Notes under the pieces: generated by a model
The model's database searches: none
The model's input: only the letters and a program-made list of their open reading frames with translations
What the model was told of the DNA's origin: nothing
Assembly (NCBI GenBank): GCA_016081115.2
Contig: CM071934.1
Span: 60,621,267 to 60,685,266 of the forward strand
DNA length: 64,000 bases
Source: Rehmannia glutinosa
Lineage: Eukaryota > Streptophyta > Magnoliopsida > Lamiales > Orobanchaceae
Reading direction: 5' to 3'
Program-made: the position numbers and the translations under genes
Shown: in pieces, positions 9,870 through 21,806 of the stretch
How the letters are laid out: the number at the start of each line of letters is the position of its first letter
How positions within the stretch are numbered: position 1 is the first letter of the stretch

Positions 9870-12002
9870 GGCAAAAACTCATATAGGACCGTCTTACGAT
9901 TTAGACCCGTAAGACGGGTCATATTGACCCGCGGATCTTGTTGACCAAGTCCGCGGGTCAAAGCCACTTGCTCCTTTTTTTTTCCTATTTTTCTTCCTCG
10001 GTTAAAGTAACAGTTTTATGAGTAAAAGTATCGGTTTTTTTAGATAAAGTATCATATTTTTAATATAGTCACATATTATGATTACAGTGAAGGAAAAATA
10101 TATCGAGTTAAAAATAACACCTTTATGAGTAAAAGTATATATATTTTGAGACAAAGTATCATGTTTTAAAAGTAAAAGTATCTTTTTTGAAATAAACTAT
10201 CACGTTTTTTAATATAGTCACATATTATGAATGCAATACAAAGAAAGATGAATAATAAATATGATAGAGTTAAAGTAATACTTTTATAAGTAAAAGTATT
10301 TGTTTTTTTTGAGATAAAGTAACATATATATAACAGAAAGTTAAAGTATCTGTTTTTTGAGATAAAGTATCGCATTTCTTAATACAATTACAAACTAGGA
10401 ACAAAAGAAAGAGGAAAAATAAAAAAAAAATAAATATGATGTAGTTAAAGTAAAACTTTTGTAAGTAAAATATTCATTTATTGAGATAAAGTATCATGTT
10501 TTTAATACAACACATATTAAGAATATATTACACTAAAGAAAGAAAAATAAATATAGCGAGTTAATGTAACACTTTTATGGGTTAAAGTATCTATAAATTG
10601 GAGAATGAAAAAAGAAAAAAATAAGAAGTGAGAGAAAACATGAGGAAATAGAAAATTACGGGAGAAAAATACGGGAAAAAAAAAAAGAGGAGAGAGAATG
10701 TTGTTGGTGGTGAGTGGAGGGACGAGAGAGAGTGTTTGTTGGCGGTGAGAGGAGGGAGGAGAGAGAGTGTGAGGGATGAGAGAGAATGTGAGGATCCATC
10801 TTACGGATAAAGATCCGTAAGACGGTCTTACAACAAACTCACTCTTAAAAAAAAAAACACAACGTGTCTTTCTCTCTCCTCCTCTTTCTTCTCTTATGCA
10901 ATTTCCATCGCAACCCACTCCTCTCCCCGCCTTTCTGTACAATCTCCACCGCTACACCACCACCAAACTTGCCTGTTTGTCGAATGTCACAATCTTGACA
11001 TTATTGGTCAAGTGATTCCCTTAGCAACTTGACCCGTTGGATAATTAATATAGCATATGAATCATCCATATTTTCTTCCATTCCTTTTATACTTGTAAAC
11101 CTTATATTTTATTGGGTTGATTGGAATGAATCTACGTTAGTGATGGGTCGGGAAGATTGCCGTGGAATGTCGACGGCGGGGTGACCATGGCCGGAGGAGT
11201 TTATGCTCGATAATTTATTGAAAAAACACAAATAGAAAAAAAAATACAGAATCGATCTATAGCCATAATAATACTTTTAGGGGAAATATTAATCTTTTTC
11301 TCGAGAAAAAAACTAATATTTTTCAGGAAACTAATATTACTTGGTTTTGTTATTTTGAAAACATTTGAAATAAAAATGATACCTTTTCGATAAAAAATGA
11401 TACCAATTAAAGAAGGTTGTATGTAACTTTGCAATTAAATAATGAGTTTCTTACTTTGAAAACGTATGTTTTCAAAAGTAAAAATGATACTTCTTTTAAT
11501 AAAAATGATACTTTTATACAAGATCGTATATAACTTTGCAAGTAATAAATCAATTTTGCTACTTTGAAAACATATACTTTTCAAAGTAAAAGTGATATTT
11601 TTTTCAATAAAAAATGATACTTTTGAGTTAAGTGATATAAAAACTGCTAATTTTGTTACTTTGAAAACATACATTTTTAGAGTAAAAGTGATAATTTTTA
11701 ATAAAAAATAATATTTTGGAACCAAACTATATATAACTTTGCAAGTAAATGACCATTTTGTTCATTTGAAAATATATAATTTTAAGAGTAAAAATGATAT
11801 TTTTTATAATATAAAAAGTGATTTTTTTGGGTCTAAAGTGATATTTTGCCACCACATAATATTATAAAAATACCACCGGCCCATAGAGATACTATTCCGT
11901 CGGCCTAATATTACAAAAATGCTACCACCCGAATAATGACAAAAATGCCAGTTGGATTGGATGGATTTAGAACCGTAAAACGGTCTTATATGAGTTTTTC
12001 CC
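9870..12002. mobile_element. Nested TIR elements with GATACTTTT arrays
   Basis: The left tip GGCAAAAACTCATATAGGAC (9870) has an inverted partner at the far right, GGGAAAAACTCATATAAGAC (ending 12002). A further inward-facing terminus, GATCCGTAAGACGGTCTTAC, lies near 10813-10832 and could be the right end of a shorter element nested at the left. The interior is made of AAAGTAACACTTTTATGAGT and AAAGTATC units in both orientations, with a purine-rich stretch at 10600-10790. The flanks (TTAAAAAAA and TAATAAAAT) match poorly, so a TSD is not established. No transposase ORF is present. Confidence 0.5.
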
Positions 12003-12095
12003 TAATAAAATTATATTATATTTAAATAATAAATTAAAAAAGTATAAAAAGCTCGTGATCTAACTCGTGGGCTCTTTTCATTTTTTTGATGCAAA

Positions 12096-12243
12096 CCATC
12101 TGTGCTATGTTTTTTTTAGTACAATGGGGGATAGTAGGGGAGGGGACACATAAACTCATATCGGATCGAATCTGGGTCAATCGCCTGTAAAATACAAGAT
12201 TCTACCGCTGAAGCACAAGGTTGATCCCATCTGTGCTATGTTT
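12096..12243 (-). mobile_element. tRNA-derived SINE, 114 bp, with 17-bp TSD
   Basis: The direct repeat CCATCTGTGCTATGTTT occurs at 12096-12112 and again at 12227-12243, and brackets a 114-bp insert (12113-12226). On the minus strand the insert starts with a tRNA-like head carrying a box A-like TTCAGCGGTAGAATC and a box B-like GATTCGATCC, then a short unrelated body. Its minus-strand 3' end is an A-run (T-run at 12110-12117). Head, tail and a long exact TSD together are diagnostic of LINE-mobilised SINE retroposition. The exact TSD suggests a fairly recent insertion. Confidence 0.85.
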
Positions 12244-12518
12244 CAGTTCAACTTTTTTGTAGAATTTTTATTCTTTTAACTTTTTGTAAACAAAAATTAG
12301 GAAATGTCCATGAATCGATTATTATAAAATATTAATATGTTGTAAAGTTTGATTAGTTGAACTGATAAATTCATTTTACTATATTATTTTGAGAAAATAT
12401 ATGTGCGGTTATTTTCACATGTGAGTAAAGGGCATTTTCTCATAATGGTGGTAAGAGTGGACATCTAATTTTGAAATTTTGGTTTAGGGCCTTAGGGTTT
12501 TGAAAATATGATTGAAAA

Positions 12519-13583
12519 ATAAGTTATGGGTGACGCTATTAATACTCCTAAAATATATCAATACACCTCCTCTCTTTAATTAAAAAATGACATCAATCGA
12601 AAAATTAAAATACCCTTATTACCCTACAAATTTCTAATTACACTCACCAAATCTCTAAATACACCCATTTTTTTAAACGTATAATCTTCTTCTCCACTCT
12701 CATATACACTCTTCTTATTTTCCTTTTTTGTAAATAAAATGACAAAATCTTGTAGCATGAAACAAAAAATTTCCAATGATTTTTTTCATTGCAAACACAG
12801 ATCAAATTATCCCCATAACAACCAAATTCTGGGTAAGGCTATTTCTTGAAAAAGTGGAATTCTCTTCTCAGTATGAGTTTTCTTCTCTATCTTTATTAAT
12901 CTAACATTTTGGTGTTTGTATTAGATTGATGATAGTTCGATTCCTGGTGGTCAAATTGTGTATTATTCTTGTACTTTCTGGTCATTATTTATAAGAAACT
13001 CATATCTGAAATTGTGAATTTATTCAAGTTTAATTTGATAAAAGCTTTTGGAATTGATGCATTTTATGATATGTCTTTGAATCATTTTGCGGAATAAGGA
13101 AATGGAACAAATTACAAGTTATGTAACTACGTGTTTTTTATTCTTGATGAATTTTAAAATGAAAGCAATTCTTGATTGGTTAAAAATGGTTATACACGTA
13201 TGCCAAAAAATTGTTCCGTGTCTTCTATATTGATGGTGATTCACCTTGTCAATCTGCTTATCTCCAACTGCACACACTTGCATGGATAATGAACATGTTT
13301 AAATCTTATGACCAATTTGTTTTTCTTTAGTTGTGTTTTTGTTCGGGTTTTTTTCCTTGTTCTTCTCTTCATAGCAACAATGTCGTGTGTGTTGGTTATA
13401 TGTCTTGTGTGGGTTTATGTTTTTGGGAAAAAGAATCGATGTTTAATTGGGGAAAGGGTAAATTTGGGAGTATTGGGGGTGTATTAAGTAAATAGTTTAT
13501 TTTTTAAAAGTGGGTGGAGGTGTATTAAGAGAGGGTGTATTAATAGGTTTTGGGGGGTGTGAATAAGCGTACCCATAAGTTAT
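12519..13583. mobile_element. Mutator-like element with perfect 9-bp TSD
   Basis: The element spans 12528-13574 (1,047 bp). ATAAGTTAT flanks it exactly on both sides (12519-12527 and 13575-13583). Ends begin GGGTGACGCTATTAATACTC and, inverted, GGGTACGCTTATTCACACCC, then share AATACACC..CTCTCTT, so the imperfect TIR is about 50 bp. A 9-bp TSD with GGG-starting TIRs fits a Mutator-like non-autonomous element. The interior (about 12700-13450) has the texture of plant UTR or intron sequence (CT-rich, then TTTGTGTTTT) rather than the AT-rich arrays of its neighbours. It could be captured gene sequence, though I cannot name a donor. Confidence 0.8.
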
Positions 13584-13924
13584 AGACTTTAAAACAAAAA
13601 GTTGATTTTTTTCTTATTATAATTTTCAGAAAATAAGTTATGCAAATATTTTCCAAAATAAGTTCGAGAATAGAAAATATCCAACAAATTTAGGGCTCAT
13701 TTAGATTATAGTCTATATACAATTCTCAAATCTCAGCCACAATCCACAAAATTGAGTAAGAAAAGAAGAGATAAACTATCAGAATATCAATTCTAAGCCT
13801 GTGCATGCGATTTTCAGCACCAAGAAGTCCAGGACAGTAGGACACCACCACCATCTCAACAAAATGTATTAAAACAGCTCAGAAAAATTAATAAACCTCA
13901 GAAAAAAAGGAAAAAAAAAAAAAA
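13584..13924 (+). other. Upstream region of the ABC1 kinase gene
   Basis: This lies between the Mutator-like element and the first recognisable coding exon. It should hold the 5' UTR and perhaps the lost start codon. In-frame stops and an A-run (about 13910-13924) precede the first conserved codons, and no TATA box was convincing. Confidence 0.4.
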
Positions 13925-16490
13925 GAATTTGAACCGTCTCAACAACTCCGCCATGCTCCTGTTGATTTGAAAGAATTTCAAGAAAAGGTTTCTACTCACT
14001 TCAGACCCTGGCAACGTTCATTCCAATTCTGGGTTCGAGCTGTCGATATCTATACCGGTTACAAGGTACTTTATATTTGTGTTTTGCGGAAATTCGGTGT
14101 TAAAATTGCATAGAAATGTAATCTTGTGATTATATTCAGGTGTTCCAAGTCCGAGTAAATTTTGAGAAAAATGTGGAGAAGAGGGAGTCAATGTGGGAGA
14201 GACAGCACGAAGTTGCGGCTGATAAGATATATAACATGTGTGCTGACCTTGGGGGTTTTTTCCTCAAGGTATTTATTTTAGTAATTTCCTTTTTTTTGTT
14301 TTACTTCTGATCTTTCATGTTTTCTGATTTTCAATTGCTCTTCTCCATTCTGTGCTTTTAGCTTGATAATTTAGTGGTTCTTACATTTTTATTCTGCTTC
14401 TCTGGTACTCCTAGTTGATAGAGGTTCTTGTTTTTCTGCTTTTAATACTGTGTTTTAGTACTGATGATTTTTGTTATTTTACATGAGGTTAATTGCACCT
14501 TGCCCTCCAAACTAGAGCGGCTTTTGCATTTTGCCCACTAAACTTTGAAAATACATATTCTGCCCTCTGATCGATATGATTTGTTGCACTTTACCCCGGA
14601 ACCAACCAAAAGTTGACATGTGCCAACTCATGTTAGGTCCAAATCAGCTAGCTCTCAGAGGTTAAGTGCAAAATGTTCAAAGTTAGGTATACAACCAGAG
14701 ATTAGTAGGCAAAGTGCAAAACTCATGATAGTTTGGTGGACAAAACGCAATTATCCCTTTTACATATGCATAATGTAGCCTTGTGTATCAATATATTCGA
14801 TGTTAATTGGGGAGGAATTTCAATACTTTAATTAGTTTATATAGTTTACAATGTTTTTTTGTTGATTTTCGAATTCCTATAGGTTGCACAAATTATCGGG
14901 AAGCCGGACTTGGCACCAGCTGCTTGGGTGAGAAGGCTAGTAACACTGTGTGATCAGGCCCCTGCTACTCCATATAGTGTGATCAAGGTTGTGGTGGAAC
15001 AGGAGTTGGGTCAGAGTGTGGACGAACTATTTGAAAGATTCGATTTTGATCCTCTTGGTTCTGCTTCAATTGCACAGGTACTTCTTCTTTTGCACTCCTT
15101 AAAGCTGTACTTTGGTTTGGACAAAATTGGAACTTGGAATTGTAATGCTGAGAGAAAAATTCCATCTTTTTCCGCTTCTAATTCTTCTTAAAGGAAAAAG
15201 CTTCGAGTTATAGCTGCGTTGTTCTTTAGAACAGTGAAGGTTAATCTAGTTTTAGATCTTCATAAGGAAAGGGTTGACAAAAGATTTATTTTAAACATTT
15301 TCTCCTTCAAAATTTGATTTTAATGCTTAGGCATGTGTAACTGGAGGTTGTGCCTATAATTGATGTAATGATAAGGAGTTTTAGAACTTCTGGATTTGGA
15401 TGCTCGAACTTGTTGAAAGCTCTAGTGATGGCTTTCTCTGTAGAGAACAGTAGGTTCTTTATCTGTTTAAATCTCATTTTAGTTTTGATATGTGCTTAAG
15501 ATTGTGTCGTATCCACTCGTCTAATCAGCTTCAACTCATGTCTAATCAGGTTCACCGAGCACGAATCAAAGGTGATAAAAGCGATGTTGTTGTGAAGGTA
15601 AGAGAATTTCAGTGTCAGCATCTGGTCGAGGCATCTTTTTTAAGGTTTAATTGCCTTAGCATTGTAGGTTCAGCATCCTGGTGTCCAAGACTTGATGATG
15701 ACTGATATCCGCAACTTGCAAGCTTTCGCCTTATACATGCAAAAGACAGATATAAAGTTTGATCTATATTCTGTAACCAAGGAAATGGAGAAACAGGTAC
15801 GTTTTGGGGCTCGGCTCATTCTTATGCTAACACCCGAATTGTGTGATTATAGCTATATGAGTTTTCTATTGGTATGCTTTTGTTTGTAACCTTTAGTTGA
15901 TTTCAGTTCTTGAATTAAATAACTTTTATCGTTTCCTAGAGATTCAACAAGAAAAGTGAAAGGGATGAATGATTTTATAATATGTCGTTTTCCTTTCTGT
16001 TATTCCTCATTTTTCCCATTTTTCATGGCTGCTGAATTTTTCTTTTCCTCTTAACTTTTGTATCTGGAGTATGCCAGTATTTACCTGTACTTTATTGCTT
16101 ATGCTCATCAAGTGAGTTGAATAGTCTCGATATGGCTTATAAAAACTCAGTCGTCTACTTGGTATGAAGTAAATTATAAGAGCTCATATCCATTATTTAC
16201 TGTAATCTGTGTTCTGTAATTTTTTAAGAAAATCTTGAATTAATTGATATGTATTTCTTGGTCTGTTGTACAATTTATTCTGGCTATGGTGAAACTTAAT
16301 TCTTTTATAGAAATAAGTATGTTTGTGCAGTGTTCAGATAACTGGCAGTTTGGATGCTGAATTAACAAAAAACGTCATGCTAACTTCCTCAGTGTGATTA
16401 TTGCATGATTCAAGTTTGTTTTGGTTACAGTTTCAGAGTAATGCACAACTATTGCATGTTATGGTTTCTCGAGCTGTTTTTGTTCTCAGT

Positions 16491-16531
<41 letters not shown>

Positions 16532-19500
16532 TTGGCATTTGATGCTTTTAAAAATTGACTTACTTTTCCTAGGCTGCTGTCTGACTTACTGAATATTGAG
16601 TTTTTCCCATTCTTCTTCGTCAGTCACCTCAACTATAAGTACCTTTGGAAATGTATGTATGAAATCTCACTCAGAAAATTCTACTTCTGCTCATTGCTTT
16701 TCTAAATCTTCTTTCCTTTACCCTTATTTATTTGAAAGTTTTGGCATTGTATTGTTGAGTGACATTTGTATTATTTTGTCTTCTAAGATTGGATATGAAT
16801 TCAATTTTTTTTATGGAAGCTGATGCTATGGAGAAAATTCGGCGTTTCCTGTATGAAAATAATAAAAAGTCCCCGGTTTTAGTGCCACGAGTGATCCGAA
16901 ATATGTTCACAAGGTATGATAGCGATTCATCTTTTCTGGCTAATTTTGCTGAGTCAAATATAAATTGTCATTCTCGACCATTTGAAAATTTCTGAAACTT
17001 TTAAATTTTAGAAATATGCATGTCCATAAAATAATGGACCCAAAAATTCATTTATTGGGATAATTCTCATGTTAGATAATTTTTCTATTCTAATGGTAGG
17101 AGGGTTCTAGTGATGGAATATATTGATGGCGTCGATTCTGAAGCTTGGAGATGAGATGGCAAAACGAGGCATAAATCCTGGTGGTCAGGTAGCAGCAGCT
17201 GCAAAGCAGTAAGCCCCTAGATAATCCTAGAGAGTATGCAATCTTCTTTTATTTGGTCTTTTGTATTTATTGCACACTGACACTTAATCCATAATTATCG
17301 AGTCTATCTGCTTGTATCCTTTTTGCCTTTAAAACTGTCAAAATAAACGGCTTTCTTGCCTTTTGGTGGCCTGTCAGTCCGATTCATTTATGAAATCTCC
17401 TTAATGAAATTTTATTATTCCTCCCAATTTTTGTGCTCCACAAGTCAAAATATATTTTTAGATACATCATGTTCAGTTTCTCCTCAAAGCTTCTATGATT
17501 ATGCTGGAATTGCCAGGAAGTCTGACACAATTTTAAATCCTGCTGGATGTAATCTTAGAGTGTGGACTGTCGAATAGGCTAAGATCTAATCCTCTGATTT
17601 CTGACTTCTGCATGGCGTCATTTCGCAATTAGTTTTTTGCTAGTAAATTAAGTTCTGCAAAGTGATGAAACTATCCATGATGGTGCTTGCAAGTCTCCTC
17701 AAACAGTTTTCCCTTTTGATTGGATGTACTTGCAAATTGCTATGGTTAGATAGGACAGACTTACTAGAATTGACTTTTGCCAATTATTTTCTCTACTAAA
17801 TTTTCGCATGGATTTAATTTAAATTTGAATGAATGCACTTCTGTGTGTTTTAGATTTCAATATTTTTCTCTATCTAGTCCCTACAGTTCCAGTACAACAA
17901 GTTACTGCAAGACATTTTAATATTCACAAAATAAGGTCCTCATGTGATTTTATGTTAGTGAAATGAAAAAAGATGCTTGTCAATTGAGTTATCACACGTA
18001 AAAAGTAATCAATCTCATTATACATGGCTTGCACTTAAATACAGGAAGTCTTTATACTTGAGAAATGATATAGTTTTCAAAGTATTAGTTTTAATAGGAA
18101 TAGTGTTCAAAGCTTTTGTTTCCTTTGGATTAATTCTCTTACATGCTCTCACATATTGATGAATGATGGGTATCTGTATTTAAACAATGATGCAATATGT
18201 AATAAGAAACTGAAACGAAACCTTTTTCATATTGTGACTGTTAATGTGGTTAACCTTTATATCTTGATGTCCTCTTATGTTGTTCCCCCAAAAAGTTCCA
18301 TCTTTTGATTCAAATGTTTTAGCATTTCTTTTCATATGTTAACTTGGAAATTGTTGTTTCTGAATTCCTTTTAAGTTCTATTTCTTTTCTTTTGATGACA
18401 ATTTTCGCTTTTTAGGTAAAGGCACCATAAAGTTTTATTATCTCATCCTGTATTCTATAATACAGGAACATCCTTAAAAGTTTGACACTTGCTTATGGAC
18501 AAATGATACTGAGGAGTGGTTTCTTTCACGCAGATCCTCATCCTGGAAATATTTTGATTTGTAGAGGTTCTGAGGTAAGTTCATATATACTATTTTCTAC
18601 CTTAATTTCTTCTTTCATTTCTTTGATTAATCCTGTCAGAAGTAGTTTCCACATTTATTTCTGTTAATTCTCTCAGTAACATACTATTTTTTTTCCACAA
18701 ATTAGGTTGCATTGCTCGATTATGGGCAAGTGAAGGATCTTCCTGAGAAACTGAGGCTAGGATATGCTAGTCTCGTGCTTGCTATTGCGGATAACGATCC
18801 TATAAAGGCATCAGAGAGCTACAGGTGCTACAGCTTGTATACTATCTTGTTTTCAATTTAGGCCCTGTACACCTTCAAGATTAGCCCGTATTTATTAAGT
18901 AAATTATCCGACCTAATTCAATGTGTTACATTTATTAATAAAGGTCCAACCAACAACAAGAAGTCCAGTACTATTTGAAAATTTCAATATTGTTGGTTGG
19001 ATTTGTAATAATCCTTTAAGGCCACCTAGTTAACAAATTGTGTACTTTGGAAGTGTTTGCAAACACTAAAGAAAAAAGGTGATTCTCAGCTTTTAGCTGG
19101 AAAAATCGCATTTTAGTGTTTGTAAATGCCAGTTCTGCTTCATTTAATCAGAATTGAAAAGCAAGGGGAAGGGTGCTTTAGATTTCAGATTCTGCTTTGA
19201 CTTTTACATACAAATAAAATACTTTTGCAACTTCTCCACCCAACACTCTCTCTGAACTTAATGAATTTTCAGCATCTATTTGCAAACAATTCTCAACTAT
19301 ATGCCGCTTCCGCGGCAATAAATCACTTCCTCCAAAAGAAGAAGTGTTTGCAAACACTCCCTTTGTCCCTAGAAATTAATATGAAATGACAAAATTTATC
19401 CTCATGTTCGAAAATCACTTCTGCCTTTGTCAGAAGCACCTTTCTGAGTTTTTAATTTCCCCAGAGCAAGCAAATATCTTGGCACCTTTCTGGCTTTTGA

Positions 19501-20716
19501 TATACTTTCTCGACGAATATACCGGAGAGTCTGTGCCCAAATTATCAGGTTCTGAAAAATTACTTTATTGCATATAGGAAGTTCTCTTGGTTTAGAGTTT
19601 TGGGGCTTTCTTTTGTTGGCTGCTTAAACTTGGAATATCTGGGTATAAGAAAAATAACTTAAAAAATTTAGGAGAGAATTGTCGGAGATTACATAGCATT
19701 ATTCTACAAAAGAATGTAGTGTCGAATCTCCTAACCTCTATTGAAGTAAATTTCTTTTCAAATCTACACTGATAAAGAATGACTATCAGTATTTTACATC
19801 TATTTGCGTGTGTTTAACATGCCTATTATGATGTTAGGGAGCTTGGTATAGACACCTTAAGCAAATGTGAGGATGAGAAGAAGGAGATGCTTAGATTGGC
19901 CCAAACAATGTTCGATACAAAGCTACCACCTGGCGTAACAATGTTGCAACCCTTCTCCGAAGAATCTTCAATCAAAAAAATCGCCGTTCAGGTTTGCATA
20001 GATTCATTACTTTGACTAGTTTTATCTCGAATCTCTTCTCTCTGTTTCTCTTTCTAGCAGTAAGTTGAAAATTTTAATAATATATTTTTTTTTTTCTAAT
20101 TATTGCATTGCTTTAGTTTTAAAAATTTGAATGTATATAAGTTTTATCTATTTGTATCTTAATCTATTTTCCCTTACTACTTTTAAACCTTCATATATGC
20201 ATTGCTGGTGTATTGACTGAGTTTTAAGTTTTTTCCCTGTGCTGCTGTAATAATGATAGGCGTTCCCAGAAGAACTTTTCTCAGTTCTACGTACGGTGCA
20301 TTTACTCAGAGGGCTTAGTGTTGGGCTTGGAATTAACTATTCATGTGCTGAGCAGTGGAGGCCCATTGCTGAAGAAGCTCTCTATCTTGCAGGGAGGTTA
20401 ACAGGTGACTTTCTATGGTTGCAAAAACTTGTGCTTTTAGAAGTGATTTATTATAGCATAGGTAAAATGAGTTGTGAATCGAGAAGTTGGTAGTGTTTGG
20501 TGAATAAGTTGTAAAAGTCTTTCATTTGTTTGTAAAAGTCAAATCAAGCATAATAAAAAAAAATATAACTGACTCGCGTCCGTTTGTGTAAAATAATTTT
20601 AAAACTTGAAGAATGGTTGGTAAACAGATTGTTTCTTTTTTGGTCCATATGTTTCAGATAAAGATCTCAAAGGAGCGCGTAGACGTGGTATTTTCAGAAG
20701 AATATTTGGGAGGTAG
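13925..20716 (+). CDS. ABC1/ADCK-family (UbiB-like) atypical kinase, 12 exons
   Basis: Coding exons are 13925-14065, 14140-14268, 14883-15077, 15550-15597, 15668-15796, 16788-16913, 17100-17208, 18466-18574, 18706-18824, 19838-19991, 20260-20404 and 20658-20716 (TAG stop). All junctions are GT-AG and phases agree. Family motifs in order are GGFFLKVAQ, the Ala-rich PLGSASIAQVHRA, the VVVKVQHPGV lysine, VLVMEYIDG, catalytic HADPHPGN and metal-binding LLDYGQ. ABC1 kinases act in organelles, classically in ubiquinone or prenyl-lipid homeostasis; the substrate here is unknown. The sequence resembles my recollection of the Arabidopsis At4g24810 type. Exon 6 has one extra T in an 8-T run (16805-16812, leading to TGA at 16821). 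Exon 7 is +1 or -2 out of frame near 17134 (TGA at 17152). No in-frame ATG is visible upstream. Confidence 0.88.
14477..14765. mobile_element. MITE in intron 2 of the kinase gene
   Basis: A 273-bp insert (14485-14757) is flanked by TTTTACAT on both sides, or 9 bp with one mismatch. Ends read GGTTAATTGCACCTTGCCCT on the left and, inverted, GATAATTGCGTTTTGTCCAC on the right, both then CAAACTA. Internally, blocks like TTTGCATTTTGCCCACTAAA recur in both directions. The ends and TSD suit a Mutator-type MITE. It lies within the intron, away from the splice sites. Confidence 0.75.
16494..16528. repeat. (TA)n microsatellite in intron 5
   Basis: A 35-bp uninterrupted TA dinucleotide run lies in the intron between exons 5 and 6 of the kinase gene. 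It is likely to be length-polymorphic. Confidence 0.95.
19049..19360. mobile_element. Foldback MITE with palindromic tips, intron 9
   Basis: The 16-bp palindrome AGTGTTTGCAAACACT occurs at 19052-19067 and again at 19343-19358. The sequence just inside each is imperfectly inverted (AAAGAAAAAAGGTGATT against a CTTTTGG..AGTGATT stretch). The roughly 310-bp insert contains no ORF. Flanks share only TTTG, so no target duplication is established and the superfamily is undecided (hAT-like is possible). Confidence 0.55.
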
Positions 20717-21806
20717 TATTAACTGACAATGGCCAAGCACAAGCGATTAATTTTTGTGGCCTTAATTAGGCTCAACCTGGAAAAGAACCCATTATTTGTA
20801 TTGTGGTTTAGCTGTAATTTAAATTTCTCTCATTCCTTTTATTTATTGTCATATGACTAAATTATTGGAGGATAGTTGAATAAGTAATGTCACAGGTTTC
20901 TGTTATAAAATTTTGAGACGATGGGCTCTCGCCTGTCATTGCATATTCTCATGTGGGATAGATTTTGATAATGGCTATCTAGTCTTGTATTGTCTCATTA
21001 TTTCTATTTAAAATAACTTTGAAATATTACAGATTTTAATTGCTTTACTTTTGAAGTAAAAATTTTCTTATTGTTTATGGTCATGAATAATATATTTATT
21101 CGGGGTATTTAATGGCATGAACTTTCGTGTTGCTTAATTTTGATATGACATAAAATATAAATATCACTTATTAAACGAAGGATATACTATCAACTTAATA
21201 TGAGTAGGCACCCAATATACTGAATTTGGGAGTATCTTTCTTGTACTAACAACTACAACTATACTAGTAAGAGCATCCCCCCCCCCCCTCCTCCCCGCAA
21301 AAAAATAATAATAAATAAATAAATTACTAGTAAGAGCATGCCCACCACGAGTGCAATAAAATATAAATTTGAACTTTGGAAACAATTTTTATAACTTTGT
21401 GGGGAACAAATTAGCAACTAACATGTGCTCCAAAGGTATAAGAATATGATGTTCAGTGCATAACATAAGTTGATTATTTTATTTTTCTTGGCATCCACCT
21501 CTCTCGGTGAGATATATGGAAAATTCGACATAAAATTACTAACGAGGACTCTCTTTCTATGAATAAGATCATTTTTATTATACCGGATTGAGATTTTCTA
21601 TTCTACTTCATATTATATTGTATGAATATTACGCAAAATGATGTTATAATTGTCAGACATACGCCATTCATCCAATATAGTATAATAGAAAGTGAAATTG
21701 ACTGTGAAGTATGAGATCTAGACTCCGATATACCTTTGTTCTTTTCTTTTCTTTTCCTTTCCTTTTTTTTTTGGTTTTCATCTACCACTTTTTCTTTTCT
21801 TTTCAC
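20717..21806. other. 3' UTR and intergenic region, no gene
   Basis: Downstream of the kinase stop codon the sequence is T-rich with several AATAA-like signals, for example near 20880, compatible with a plant 3' end. Beyond that it is AT-rich with no coding similarity. Confidence 0.5.
21262..21339. repeat. 15-bp direct repeat around a C-run/A-rich insert
   Basis: TACTAGTAAGAGCAT occurs at 21262-21276 and at 21325-21339. Between the copies lie a 12-C run, CTCCCCGC-like sequence, and an A-rich AAT/AAAT simple repeat. The arrangement looks like a small insertion with target duplication or a slippage product. Confidence 0.6.

Noticed and set aside
10517..10942. 141-codon frame rich in Ser, Phe and Pro on the minus strand
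   Set aside because: It translates a purine/pyrimidine-biased stretch and TIR-element sequence, and no domain is recognisable.
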